64,000 nucleotides of DNA from Anaerolineae bacterium (GTDB lineage: Bacteria > Chloroflexota > Anaerolineae > Aggregatilineales > J027): positions 1 to 64,000 of the forward strand of contig WBUL01000005.1 of NCBI GenBank assembly GCA_008933735.1, read 5' to 3'. Positions 55,035 to 63,878 of the stretch are shown here, piece by piece. A program made the translations under genes and the position numbers. Numbering within the stretch: position 1 is the stretch's first letter; the number at the start of each line of letters is the position of its first letter. The notes under the pieces are model-generated. The model ran no database searches and was not told the DNA's origin. It saw only the letters and a list, made by a program, of their open reading frames with translations.

Positions 55035-57577
55035 GATTCTTCACTGCTGAAATCAGGTTGCAAGCGCAGTACCGCGCTGTCGTCGCCGCGAATTATGTTG
55101 GTATCCCACATCATGTCATGATAGGCGACGGTGCGCCACAGGTCAATCATATCAGCATAATGTTCGCTGGCGGGGTGCCCACTTTGCCCTGTCGTGTGTA
55201 CCCCCCGGCTGTTATCAAAGTTGCCCAGGTCGATAATCATCCGATAGCTGGGAAGGGTGATCACTTCGTAGCGATTTACTTTGGAGGTGCTCCAAACCGT
55301 TGCATTGAGTGTGTCGATACTGCCACCTGTTCCTTCCGGCCCCCGATTAACCACTTCCTCAATCCCAACAATGCCGATACTGCCGACCGGGAGACTGACA
55401 AAGTGTGCGCGATGAAGTTCATCCCAGCGCCAGCTATCGCGGAGTACGCCGAATTCTTCTTCGGCTTCCTCAATCGCCCACAGGAAGGTTTCTCGCAGAA
55501 TGATGTCGCGGGTTTCGGTAGTTTCTGGTGTGTCAGTATTATCCCACCAGAGATTGTCGGGGTCGTCCAGCAAGTTCAGAAGTGCATAGCGCTGAACAGA
55601 TGAACCGCTGGGCTCGGATTCCAACTGATCGCCAAACAGCACATCATTTAACCGCACCCACCATACGGCGACCAGAACAGCCTGTGGGTTATCCATTTCG
55701 TGCCGGAAATTCCAGTCGGCCAGCCAGTTTTGATATTCCTGCAACTTAGTCTCGTCTGAAACATCCAACCTGAGCAGATGTGAAACGAGTCGCGCGGCAA
55801 ACTTGTTTTCCGTATCTGCCTGCATCTGAGCGAAGGTATCCGTATTATGGGGGGTGAGAGTCGTCAGCAGTTCTTCTAACCGTCCAGCCTGGGTATTTGG
55901 CTGCCAGTAAGGAGCAAATATATAGGTTGCATCTGCACCGAACTGACCGCTGAGTTCCTTTTGCAGCCACGCACTGTATTCAGGGGGGACACTGGGCTGA
56001 CTCGCAACACCGATCCGTCCCTGAACCGGGTTATAAACGCTGGGTAAATAGTCGAATGGGACGAATCCACGCCATTCATATAGGGTTGTCCATCCAGGCA
56101 CTGGACTCTGTCCGCTGTGGCCAGCGGCCCGGACAGGAACCATTCCTGCAAGCTGGTAGCCGATGTTGTTTTGCGTATCTGCATACAGGAAATGAAGCGG
56201 AGTTCCGCCGTAAAGTTGCAGCGCTGCGCGAAACTCGTCCCAGTTGGTGGCCCGGTTCAAGTCCAGCAGCATTTGTGTCCAATCACCTTGCAAGCCCGGC
56301 CAGTGCAGCGCCAGCGCATAAGGCGAATCTTCGTCCTGTTCGCTGATTATCGGTCCCCAGTCTGTCATATAAACGGGCCAGGCCAACGATTCATCATCGT
56401 TAATCTCGATAGTTTCGGTCAGGATCTGGATGTCCTTCCAGGTACCCTCATATTCGTACTGTGAAGTGTCATGCAGTTTGACCAGATACACATCCTGGGT
56501 GTCAATGCCCGTGTTGGTCACTCCCCAGGCAATGTTCTGATTGTGTCCTGCGACAATTAATGGCAGGCCGGGGGCACTGAATCCTACGACATCATACGGG
56601 CAGGCAGGTGTGACCTCTATGCAGTGCAGGCCAATTTCATACCACTGTGATGGAATAGAGATGATAGTTTGTGGTGCGTTCGCCAGCAGGGGCTGACCGG
56701 AGGCGCTGTTTGCCCCCTGGACGGCCCACGCTGTTGATCCGGGTCCAGCCTGCAAACCGATAAACGATGGATCTTGCAGGTCAATGTCTTCAACCAGACG
56801 GGTATTCACCTGGCGGTAATCTACTCCAGGGGGATAATCGGGTGGATTAGGCGGGGCGGTGTAGGTCTGTAGGTCGAACGGCAGATCCTCAGGCTGAATT
56901 ACTGAATGATTCCAGACCATCTCCGGGAAATAACTGGCAGCCAGTTGCTCATCCAGTGTGCCGTAAATGCGAGCGCGTTCGATTTCCTGACTGAGATTGC
57001 CATCCCAGTGCCAATTCATAACCGTCGCCCACGCAAGGCTGTCAATTGGCTGCCAGGTCGCAACCTCGAAGCCGCCGCCTGTCAACCCAAGAATCGTATA
57101 TTGCATGGCAAGGTCACTCTGGCTGCGTTCGGCGATATAGCGGTTGATGCCCGCCGCATACGCCCGCAGTGTCCGCTTGCCCTCAAGGGACGCATTTCCC
57201 CATTGTTCCTCAGCAATGCGAGGCCAACCCACGGTGCGAATCAGTTTGTCAGTCGTCAGGGCAGTTTTATTGCTGCCTAAAATCATGCTGATCTGCCCCC
57301 TCCCCAGGTGACGATTAACTTCCATCTGCCACCATCGATCCTGAGCATGGACATATCCCTGGGCGAAAAACAAATCATCCGGGGTGGCAGCGTAAATATG
57401 AGGCACACCCCACTCATCCCGATAAATACTGACCGCTTCGCGCAATCCTTCAACACCTACCGCGCCTTTGGTCTGGGGGAGAGGGCGGCGGTACATATAA
57501 TAACTGAGTGCGGATGTAATAGACCCACAAACCAGCAGGCCTACGATCATCGCTAAAAGCAGGCGGCGTAGCCTCAT
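55031..57577 (-). CDS. Penicillin acylase family N-terminal-nucleophile hydrolase
   Basis: 848 residues with a signal anchor (about 1-25). N-terminal alpha part contains YRDEWGVPHIYAATPDDLFF and QGYVHAQDRWWQMEVNRHLG. The autocatalytic cleavage site is GPGSTAWAV, putting the nucleophile at Ser281 and dividing alpha from beta. The beta half starts GANSASGQPLLANAPQ. Family enzymes hydrolyse amides such as acyl-homoserine lactones or beta-lactams, but the substrate cannot be predicted. The Asn after the nucleophile is Thr here (GST rather than GSN). Confidence 0.9.
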   Translation of the reverse strand: MRLRRLLLAMIVGLLVCGSITSALSYYMYRRPLPQTKGAVGVEGLREAVSIYRDEWGVPHIYAATPDDLFFAQGYVHAQDRWWQMEVNRHLGRGQISMILGSNKTALTTDKLIRTVGWPRIAEEQWGNASLEGKRTLRAYAAGINRYIAERSQSDLAMQYTILGLTGGGFEVATWQPIDSLAWATVMNWHWDGNLSQEIERARIYGTLDEQLAASYFPEMVWNHSVIQPEDLPFDLQTYTAPPNPPDYPPGVDYRQVNTRLVEDIDLQDPSFIGLQAGPGSTAWAVQGANSASGQPLLANAPQTIISIPSQWYEIGLHCIEVTPACPYDVVGFSAPGLPLIVAGHNQNIAWGVTNTGIDTQDVYLVKLHDTSQYEYEGTWKDIQILTETIEINDDESLAWPVYMTDWGPIISEQDEDSPYALALHWPGLQGDWTQMLLDLNRATNWDEFRAALQLYGGTPLHFLYADTQNNIGYQLAGMVPVRAAGHSGQSPVPGWTTLYEWRGFVPFDYLPSVYNPVQGRIGVASQPSVPPEYSAWLQKELSGQFGADATYIFAPYWQPNTQAGRLEELLTTLTPHNTDTFAQMQADTENKFAARLVSHLLRLDVSDETKLQEYQNWLADWNFRHEMDNPQAVLVAVWWVRLNDVLFGDQLESEPSGSSVQRYALLNLLDDPDNLWWDNTDTPETTETRDIILRETFLWAIEEAEEEFGVLRDSWRWDELHRAHFVSLPVGSIGIVGIEEVVNRGPEGTGGSIDTLNATVWSTSKVNRYEVITLPSYRMIIDLGNFDNSRGVHTTGQSGHPASEHYADMIDLWRTVAYHDMMWDTNIIRGDDSAVLRLQPDFSSEES

Positions 57578-57591
57578 AAGCTATGATGTTA

Positions 57592-58698
57592 TCACGGATT
57601 CCGGCGAAAACTAGCCAGCGATGGTTTGGTCTGGAAATTTCTAACTTGTGCGTAAATCCACTGGAAGCCTGCCGCTGCACACATGCTGTAAGGAATCATG
57701 ATGGTCATTTTGTGTTGAATCCACTGTGTCGGCCACACCATGAGGAACACCAGGCCAATGACGAGCCACCAGCCAAAATAGGATTTCTGCCGTAGTGACA
57801 CGATAGCCCCCACCGCTGCAAAGAAAAAGATCATAATGGCGACCCCGCGCCAGAGGGGATGCCGAATTTCCTTCAGCAAATAGTTGTTTGGACGGGTCAA
57901 CTGCTCAAAGGGATTCGTGTAGGAATGGGTTTCAATCTGATTCTCGGCATAATCCTCGTGATAGGTAAATTGATAGTGAAGTCGTTCCGGGGGGTTAGGC
58001 CACAGATAAGGGTTAAAAATGAAAAAAATGACAATTGCAAGCAGTCCCCAAACGATCATTTCCTGAAATTTAGCATGGCGATAGACCAGCGCGTGCAGCA
58101 CCAGTGCCCCCCCTGACCAGGCATACGGATATTTACAGGCCACTGCCAGCCCGAAAAAAACTGCGGAAAGCACCAGGTAACGGCGCTTGTGGTGGAATTG
58201 GCTTTTTAGATAAAAATAGGCCATTAAAGCGGTGCACAGGACAGGCAGTGCTTCCAGATAGGCCACGCTGGTAAAATGTATGTGAATCGGGGTGACCGCC
58301 AGCGCGACTCCTGCAATTGGATTCATCAGCGATACCACCAGCAGACTCAGCCCACCAAAAGTGACCGACTGCCAGCGCGAATTCCTCAAACTGTCAGGGG
58401 GCAGGGGCGATTTGCGGCTGCGGTAGGTCACCAGGGGAATTTCTTCGAGTTCCTCTTCATCCAGGGTGACGCTGTACAGCAGTTTGACGAGCGGCGGGTG
58501 TTCCCGGTTTTGCTCGACGTTGGGGATTTCAGCAAAATCGCCTTTATCTATCAATTCCCGGAAAGCGCGGGCAGGTGACAGATAATCATCCTCATCCCAA
58601 TCCACTCCTGACACATCGGCTGTATACAACCGCAGGCCAACACCAAAAAACACTACTGCCGCAATGAACAGAATCCGTGAGCGCATTTTCTTTTCCAT
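57592..58698 (-). CDS. GT-C (PMT/ArnT-like) membrane glycosyltransferase
   Basis: 368 residues, about nine membrane helices. The first loop carries VDWDEDDYLSPARAF, with the adjacent Asp/Glu pair of GT39/ArnT-type enzymes, and later a conserved FNPYLWPNPPERLHYQFTYH segment. Uses polyprenyl-phosphate sugars as donors. Closely similar to the next gene: NSRWQSVTFGGLSLLVVSL pairs with NSRLQTIAVSVLTLFTVAL. The pair arose by tandem duplication. The acceptor is unknown. Confidence 0.82.
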   Translation of the reverse strand: MEKKMRSRILFIAAVVFFGVGLRLYTADVSGVDWDEDDYLSPARAFRELIDKGDFAEIPNVEQNREHPPLVKLLYSVTLDEEELEEIPLVTYRSRKSPLPPDSLRNSRWQSVTFGGLSLLVVSLMNPIAGVALAVTPIHIHFTSVAYLEALPVLCTALMAYFYLKSQFHHKRRYLVLSAVFFGLAVACKYPYAWSGGALVLHALVYRHAKFQEMIVWGLLAIVIFFIFNPYLWPNPPERLHYQFTYHEDYAENQIETHSYTNPFEQLTRPNNYLLKEIRHPLWRGVAIMIFFFAAVGAIVSLRQKSYFGWWLVIGLVFLMVWPTQWIQHKMTIMIPYSMCAAAGFQWIYAQVRNFQTKPSLASFRRNP

Positions 58699-58752
58699 TT
58701 TCAGACAGCCGCTAAATGTGCCTTTTTAGGCGCAAGGCGTCAAGATGGGGAT

Positions 58753-59856
58753 TTACAGCGAGTGACCGGCAGCATGATCCGTAACTGGCTGTCTGATTCT
58801 CAGGGTGATGCGCTGCCAGAGCCACCTCAGCCCCGTTGCAGCAGCGAGGGTATAGGGCACAACGATCATCATATTATGCTGAATCCACTGGGTCGGCCAG
58901 ACCATCAAAAACAGCAGCCCCAGCACCATCCACCAGCCGTAAAATGATTTCTCGTACAGCAGAACGGCTGTACCTGGGATCGCCAGCGCGAATACCAGTT
59001 TGCCAAGCGGATTCCAGATTTCGTGTTTAACTTTGCTGGGCAGGTAATAGCGCGGTTCGGTGAGCTGGTCAATCGGCTTTAGGAGCGCATGATTATCTTT
59101 TTCAAGCTGGGCATCAGCATAGGCTTCGTGAAAGGTCAACTGGTCATAGACCCGCTCGATCGGATTTTCCCAGATGTAAGGGTTGAGCAGATAAAACACG
59201 GCCAGAGCCAACATTCCCCACAGGAAAATATGCTTAAGAGAAAAGGCGCGGTAGACCAGCATGTGCATTACCAGAATCACGCCGATCCACGCATATGGAT
59301 ATTTGCAGGCCACAGCCACCCCCAAGCAGACGCCAGACAGCAAAAAGCGCCGCATATTATGCTCAGCACGAACGTAAAAATAGGCCATCAGCGCAGTGAA
59401 CAGAGTCGGCATGGCATCAATGTAAGCGGTGCTGCCAAACTGGAAGTGAATCGGGTCAATTGCCAGAAGGAGCGCAGCAAGTGGACTGGTCAGTGCAACA
59501 GTGAACAGAGTCAGAACACTGACGGCGATGGTTTGCAGGCGCGAATTTCGCAAACTATGTTCGGGGAGCGGCGTGGTTTTTCCCGGCACGATTTTTGTCG
59601 GGATTTCATTCATGTCGCCTTCGTCCAGCGTGAGGCTGAACATCAATTTGACCAACTGCGGATGTTCCCAGGTCACATCGACATCAGGGATTTTATCAAG
59701 TTCCCCTTCCTCAATGTGTTCACGCATGACTCGTGCTGGGGCGAGATAGGCGTCCTCGTCCGGACGGGCGGCTACGTTATAAGCAAAGTACAACCGCAGG
59801 GTTCCGCCGAGCAGAAGGGCGGTAAAAATCAGGATCGCAATTCTGTATGATTTCAT
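58753..59856 (-). CDS. GT-C (PMT/ArnT-like) membrane glycosyltransferase, tandem paralogue
   Basis: 367 residues with the same helix order as the preceding gene. First-loop acidic motif ARPDEDAYLAPARVMREHI, the FNPYLWPNP segment appears as LNPYIWENPIERVYDQLTFH, and both end in FGWWMVLG/GWWLVIG-like and FLMVWPTQWIQHNMMI-type motifs. It is 54 bp upstream of its paralogue on the same strand, so probably co-transcribed. Divergent from the mevalonate cluster. Different acceptors for the two copies are possible. Confidence 0.82.
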   Translation of the reverse strand: MKSYRIAILIFTALLLGGTLRLYFAYNVAARPDEDAYLAPARVMREHIEEGELDKIPDVDVTWEHPQLVKLMFSLTLDEGDMNEIPTKIVPGKTTPLPEHSLRNSRLQTIAVSVLTLFTVALTSPLAALLLAIDPIHFQFGSTAYIDAMPTLFTALMAYFYVRAEHNMRRFLLSGVCLGVAVACKYPYAWIGVILVMHMLVYRAFSLKHIFLWGMLALAVFYLLNPYIWENPIERVYDQLTFHEAYADAQLEKDNHALLKPIDQLTEPRYYLPSKVKHEIWNPLGKLVFALAIPGTAVLLYEKSFYGWWMVLGLLFLMVWPTQWIQHNMMIVVPYTLAAATGLRWLWQRITLRIRQPVTDHAAGHSL

Positions 59857-59992
59857 CGTTCACGTTCGGCTTCCAGTGAGGTTAATTATCAGCTTCTCCG
59901 GGTTGCCGTCAATAGCGTGTTGCGGTGGTAAAATGCTGAGAGCTTTTGATAGACTCAGACTGCTAAAATCTGATTGTAATCTGGAGCTTTGC

Positions 59993-61282
59993 ATGTCTCG
60001 TACTTCGCGCCTCCCCGGTTTTTATCGGAAAAGTCTGGTTGAACGTGCCGCTATCGTGGGGGATTGGGCTGGGCTGTCTCAGGAAGAACAGGCGATATTT
60101 TTTGGATTGACGGGGCTCAATACCCAGGATGCCGACCATATGATTGAAAATGCGGTAGGGATTTATGCCTTACCACTGGGAGTCGCCGTCAATTTTCTGA
60201 TTAATGATCGGGACTATCTGATCCCTATGGTGGTAGAAGAGCCAAGCGTGGTGGCGGCGGTCTCAAATGCTGCGAAGATCATCCGGGAAGGCGGTGGTTT
60301 CTACGCAGGTAGTGATGACCCCATTATGATTGGGCAGATCCAGATCATGGATGTTGACAACGTATGGGCTGCTGCTGCACGGGTCATGGCGCACCGCGAG
60401 GAACTTTTGCGTGTGGCAAACGACCCAACCCTGACCATTGTGAAACGCGGCGGCGGGGCGCGAGACATCGAAACGCGACCTTTTGAAGACACTGCTGTTG
60501 GTTCGATGCTGGTGGTGCATGTCCTGGTGGATGTGCGCGACGCGATGGGGGCAAATGTGATTAATACCATCTGCGAACGGCTTGCCCCCCGGCTTGAGAC
60601 GATCACGAACGGGCGTGTCAATTTACGCATTTTGAGCAATTATTCTGATCAGCGCATGGCCCATGCGCGGTGTATGATCCCGCCGCACGCGCTGGCAACG
60701 GACAGCTATCACGGTGAAGAAGTCATCAAGCTGATGATCGAAGCCGCCGTATTTGCCGAAATTGACCCGTATCGTGCCACGACCCATAACAAAGGCGTCA
60801 TGAATGGCATTGATGCTGTTGCAATTGCAACCGGGAATGACTGGCGGGCAATTGAGGCCGGTGCTCATGCCTATGTTTGCCGGGGTGGACGTTATACCAG
60901 CATGACCCAGTGGTGGCAGGATGAGGAAGGTAATTTGCGCGGCTCCATTCAACTGCCGATGGCAGTAGGAATTGTTGGTGGCGCCACTAAATCTCACCCG
61001 ACGGCACGAGTCGCCATGAAAATCCTAGCGGTTCAAACCGCCAGGGAACTGGCCGAAGTGATGGTATCAGTAGGGCTGGCACAGAATTTTGCCGCGATCC
61101 GGGCACTGGCGACGGAAGGTATTCAACAGGGACACATGACGCTGCACGCTCGCCAGTTAGCGATGGCGGCAGGTGCCACTGGCGACTTAATCAATCAAAT
61201 TGTTGACATCATGCTGCGCGAAAAAAATATCCGTCTGGAACGCGCAAAGGAATTGGTGAAGGAATTCTCAGGAAAACAGTAG
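59993..61282 (+). CDS. mvaA: Hydroxymethylglutaryl-CoA reductase, class II
   Basis: 429 residues from ATG 59993 (GGAG 7 nt upstream); the frame extends upstream without family similarity. All catalytic residues match class II numbering: Glu83 in EEPS, Lys267 in [10 protein letters not shown], Asp283 in ATGNDWRA and His381 in QQGHMTL. Also [16 protein letters not shown] and DAMGANVIN. It reduces HMG-CoA to mevalonate, or the reverse. Its place beside an archaeal-type HMG-CoA synthase favours isoprenoid synthesis. First gene of the cluster, 8 nt before the synthase. Confidence 0.93.
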   Translation: MSRTSRLPGFYRKSLVERAAIVGDWAGLSQEEQAIFFGLTGLNTQDADHMIENAVGIYALPLGVAVNFLINDRDYLIPMVVEEPSVVAAVSNAAKIIREGGGFYAGSDDPIMIGQIQIMDVDNVWAAAARVMAHREELLRVANDPTLTIVKRGGGARDIETRPFEDTAVGSMLVVHVLVDVRDAMGANVINTICERLAPRLETITNGRVNLRILSNYSDQRMAHARCMIPPHALATDSYHGEEVIKLMIEAAVFAEIDPYRATTHNKGVMNGIDAVAIATGNDWRAIEAGAHAYVCRGGRYTSMTQWWQDEEGNLRGSIQLPMAVGIVGGATKSHPTARVAMKILAVQTARELAEVMVSVGLAQNFAAIRALATEGIQQGHMTLHARQLAMAAGATGDLINQIVDIMLREKNIRLERAKELVKEFSGKQ

Positions 61283-61290
61283 GAGATAGA

Positions 61291-62373
61291 ATGAGCGATA
61301 ACGGATTCAACCATGCTCGCAGATTATTGAAATCGGAGCGCCCTGTAGGAATTGTCGGTTATGGGGCCTATATTCCCATGTTTCGGCTGCCGGCTGCGGA
61401 AGTGGCCCGCGTCTGGACGAACAGCCTGGGGGGCACGCCGGTTACAGAAAAAGCCGTCGCCGGGCCGGATGAGGATGTGATTACCATGTCGATTGAGGCG
61501 GCACGAAACGCGCTCCGGCGGGCACAAATTGACCCGACTTTGATTCGTGCGGTGTGGGTCGGGAGTGAATCGCACCCTTATGCGGTAAAACCTACTTCGA
61601 CCATCGTGGCAGAAAGTATCGGTACCTCCGGTGATATTCAGGCCGCCGATTGGGAATTTGCCTGTAAAGCGGGTACCGAAGCGATGCAGGCGGGCATCGG
61701 GTTTGTCGGCAGCAGGATGGCACAGTATGCGTTGAGCATTGGCATGGATACGGCCCAGGGACGCCCCGGTGATGCCCTGGAGTACACAGCCGCAGCAGGC
61801 GGCGCAGCATACATTCTGGGGCCAGAAGACGAGAGTCTGGCGGTTTTTCAGGGATCATACAGCTTTGTGACCGACACTCCGGACTTCTGGCGGCGGGCGA
61901 ATGTGGAGTATCCTTCGCACGGGGATCGGTTTACAGGTGAACCCGCCTATTTCCGGCATACGCTGCAAGCAGGCAGCACCTTGATGGAACTGATGGGTAC
62001 CACCGCCGCTGATTACGCCTATGCGATTTTCCATCAGCCCAACGTCAAATTCCCACAGCGTGCCGCCAAGATGCTCGGTTTCAATGATGAGCAGATCAAA
62101 CATGGGCTGCTTTCGGACAAGGTTGGAAATGTGTACGCGGGAAGCAGTATGCTCGGTCTGACCGCTACCCTTGACCGCGCTCAACCGGGAGATCGGATTC
62201 TGCTGGTTTCCTATGGCAGCGGAGCAGGGTCAGATGCGTTTGATCTTCTGGTGACCGATAAAATCACCGAACGGGTACGGCTTGCCCCAACGACACAGAG
62301 CTATATTGACCGCCGCAAAGAGGTTGACTATGCCCTGTACACACGCTATCGGGGCAAGCTCCTGATGGGATAG
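61291..62373 (+). CDS. Hydroxymethylglutaryl-CoA synthase, archaeal type
   Basis: 360 residues, thiolase-fold. The catalytic Glu region is [15 protein letters not shown] (about 60-74), the nucleophile is Cys125 in [11 protein letters not shown], and the catalytic His is His248 in [20 protein letters not shown]. All three are intact. Condenses acetyl-CoA with acetoacetyl-CoA. In archaea this enzyme forms a complex with a thiolase and a DUF35 protein; both kinds of gene follow here. Short spacing (8 nt) from HMG-CoA reductase. Confidence 0.93.
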   Translation: MSDNGFNHARRLLKSERPVGIVGYGAYIPMFRLPAAEVARVWTNSLGGTPVTEKAVAGPDEDVITMSIEAARNALRRAQIDPTLIRAVWVGSESHPYAVKPTSTIVAESIGTSGDIQAADWEFACKAGTEAMQAGIGFVGSRMAQYALSIGMDTAQGRPGDALEYTAAAGGAAYILGPEDESLAVFQGSYSFVTDTPDFWRRANVEYPSHGDRFTGEPAYFRHTLQAGSTLMELMGTTAADYAYAIFHQPNVKFPQRAAKMLGFNDEQIKHGLLSDKVGNVYAGSSMLGLTATLDRAQPGDRILLVSYGSGAGSDAFDLLVTDKITERVRLAPTTQSYIDRRKEVDYALYTRYRGKLLMG

Positions 62374-62376
62374 AGG

Positions 62377-62550
62377 ATGGAATCGCTGGCGTACTGGTGT
62401 GCCAGTTCATGTTTATTTGTGCTGGGTAGTCTTGTCCTGATGTTTGCCTTGCTGCGTTACAGCGGCGGTAAGCGGTACAAAAACCGCCGTTATGCGGAGC
62501 TCATGTGGCAGGCGCAGCAGCGGGATACCGACTGGTGGTTAGATATTTAG
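62377..62550 (+). CDS. Small single-helix membrane protein (57 aa) in the mevalonate cluster
   Basis: ATG 62377 lies 3 nt after the synthase stop, with AGAGG immediately upstream; stop TAG 62548-62550. One hydrophobic helix (about residues 9-27), then a basic juxtamembrane region (GGKRYKNRRYAELM) and an acidic, Trp-rich end (DTDWWLDI). No family recognised. The tight spacing, ribosome site and position between two pathway genes argue for a real gene. It could tether the enzyme complex to the membrane (inference). Confidence 0.62.
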   Translation: MESLAYWCASSCLFVLGSLVLMFALLRYSGGKRYKNRRYAELMWQAQQRDTDWWLDI

Positions 62551-62583
62551 GGGTGGTCTGTCCCCAGATGTGAAGGAGCAAAA

Positions 62584-63747
62584 ATGCAGGACGTATCAAT
62601 AGTAGGAATTGGCATGACCCCGGTAGGTGAACACTGGGAGTTGGGCTTGCGTGAACTTTCCCAGCAGGCGATTCAGGCCGCACTGGAGGATGCGGGACTC
62701 CGGCTGCAAGATGTCAATGCACTGGTGGTGGGCAATGCCCTGGGAACCTATATTAATAACCAGAGCCATGTTGCTGCTTTGGTCGCGGATTACGCAGGAT
62801 TGCATGGTGTGGAGGCCTTCCGCGTTGAGGCGATGGATGCGTCGGGCGGTGTGGCCCTGCGGCAGGGAATGCAGATGATTGCCAGCGGCGCGGCAGAAGT
62901 TGTCTTGGTGGTCGGGGTAGAAAATGTCACCGATGTGGTCGGCGCCGCACGGCATAATGCGCTGGCAACCGCTCTTGATGCGGAATTTGAGGCGGCACAT
63001 GGAGTGACTCCGGTGGCCGTCGCAGGTATGATGATGCGTCGCTACATGCACGAGTATGGGGTTGCGCTTAATCAGTTTGAAGGGTTCAGCATCAATGCTC
63101 ACCTGAATGGCAGCAAAAACCAAAATGCGATGTATCGTAATAAACTCAAGCCCGGTGCGTTTGCGGCTGCACCCGCTGTCGCTGACCCGGTGACCTTGTT
63201 CGACAGTGCCCCGGATGCTGATGGGGCATGTGCGCTGGTACTGACGCGGACAGAACGGGCAAAAGACATGATTCCTGTACCCGTGCGGGTTAAGAGCAGT
63301 GCGGCGGCAACGGATACATTGGCCGTTCACAGCCGCGAGGATGTGCTCTTCTTACGGGCGGCGAACGTCGCTGCCGGGCGGGCATACCAACTGGCAGGAA
63401 TCGCCCCAACGGATATTCATCTCCTGGAACTCCACGATGCCTATACTATCCTGACAGCCTTGCAATTAGAAGCGATTGGTTTCGCGGAACGGGGTCGAGG
63501 CTGGGGGCTGGCAGTCGATAACAAAATTGGCCTGACGGGTGAACTGCCCATCAGCACGTTTGGCGGCCTCAAGGCACGCGGCAACCCGCTTGGGGCAACG
63601 GGTGTGTACCAGGCTGCCGAAGTTGCCCTTCAACTTCGTGGGACTGCGGGCGAAAACCAGGTCCCGAATGCTCGAATTGGCATGGCATTGAATCTGGGCG
63701 GGCTGGGAACGACTGCCGTCGCGCATATCCTGGAACGGGTTGACTAA
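62584..63747 (+). CDS. SCP-x/archaeal-type thiolase-like protein with altered catalytic residues
   Basis: 387 residues from ATG 62584 (GGAG upstream). Overall thiolase fold: SIVGIGMTPVGEHWELG, ASGGVALRQGMQMIASGAAE and ELHDAYTILTALQLE are all typical of the archaeal acetyl-CoA acetyltransferase group. The nucleophile position in the VExxCASGG motif is Asp (VEAMDASGG, Asp85). The second catalytic position, GHPxGATG, reads GNPLGATG (Asn334). His284 in HDAY is kept. It probably cannot do classical thiolase chemistry and may be structural or have a new function. A normal thiolase is encoded at 38868-40082. Confidence 0.88.
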   Translation: MQDVSIVGIGMTPVGEHWELGLRELSQQAIQAALEDAGLRLQDVNALVVGNALGTYINNQSHVAALVADYAGLHGVEAFRVEAMDASGGVALRQGMQMIASGAAEVVLVVGVENVTDVVGAARHNALATALDAEFEAAHGVTPVAVAGMMMRRYMHEYGVALNQFEGFSINAHLNGSKNQNAMYRNKLKPGAFAAAPAVADPVTLFDSAPDADGACALVLTRTERAKDMIPVPVRVKSSAAATDTLAVHSREDVLFLRAANVAAGRAYQLAGIAPTDIHLLELHDAYTILTALQLEAIGFAERGRGWGLAVDNKIGLTGELPISTFGGLKARGNPLGATGVYQAAEVALQLRGTAGENQVPNARIGMALNLGGLGTTAVAHILERVD

Positions 63748-63777
63748 CTGCGCTGCATGAAAAAGAGATAAAAAAGG

Positions 63778-63826
63778 CTCTCAAAGCCTCTCGTGATTGC
63801 GGTTTGAGAGGTATTGAGAGTTTTTT
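63778..63826 (+). terminator. Terminator with competing hairpins before the DUF35 gene
   Basis: CTCTCAAA (63778-63785) can pair with TTTGAGAG (63803-63810) or, shortened to CTCTCAA, with TTGAGAG (63814-63820), which is followed by six T (63821-63826). The second pairing is a terminator, the first is not. Possible attenuator between thiolase-like and DUF35 genes. Confidence 0.5.
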
Positions 63827-63878
63827 GCTGCTAAGATTTTGGCAGCAAACAATCTTTGTGAAAGGAAGAACAAGCACA

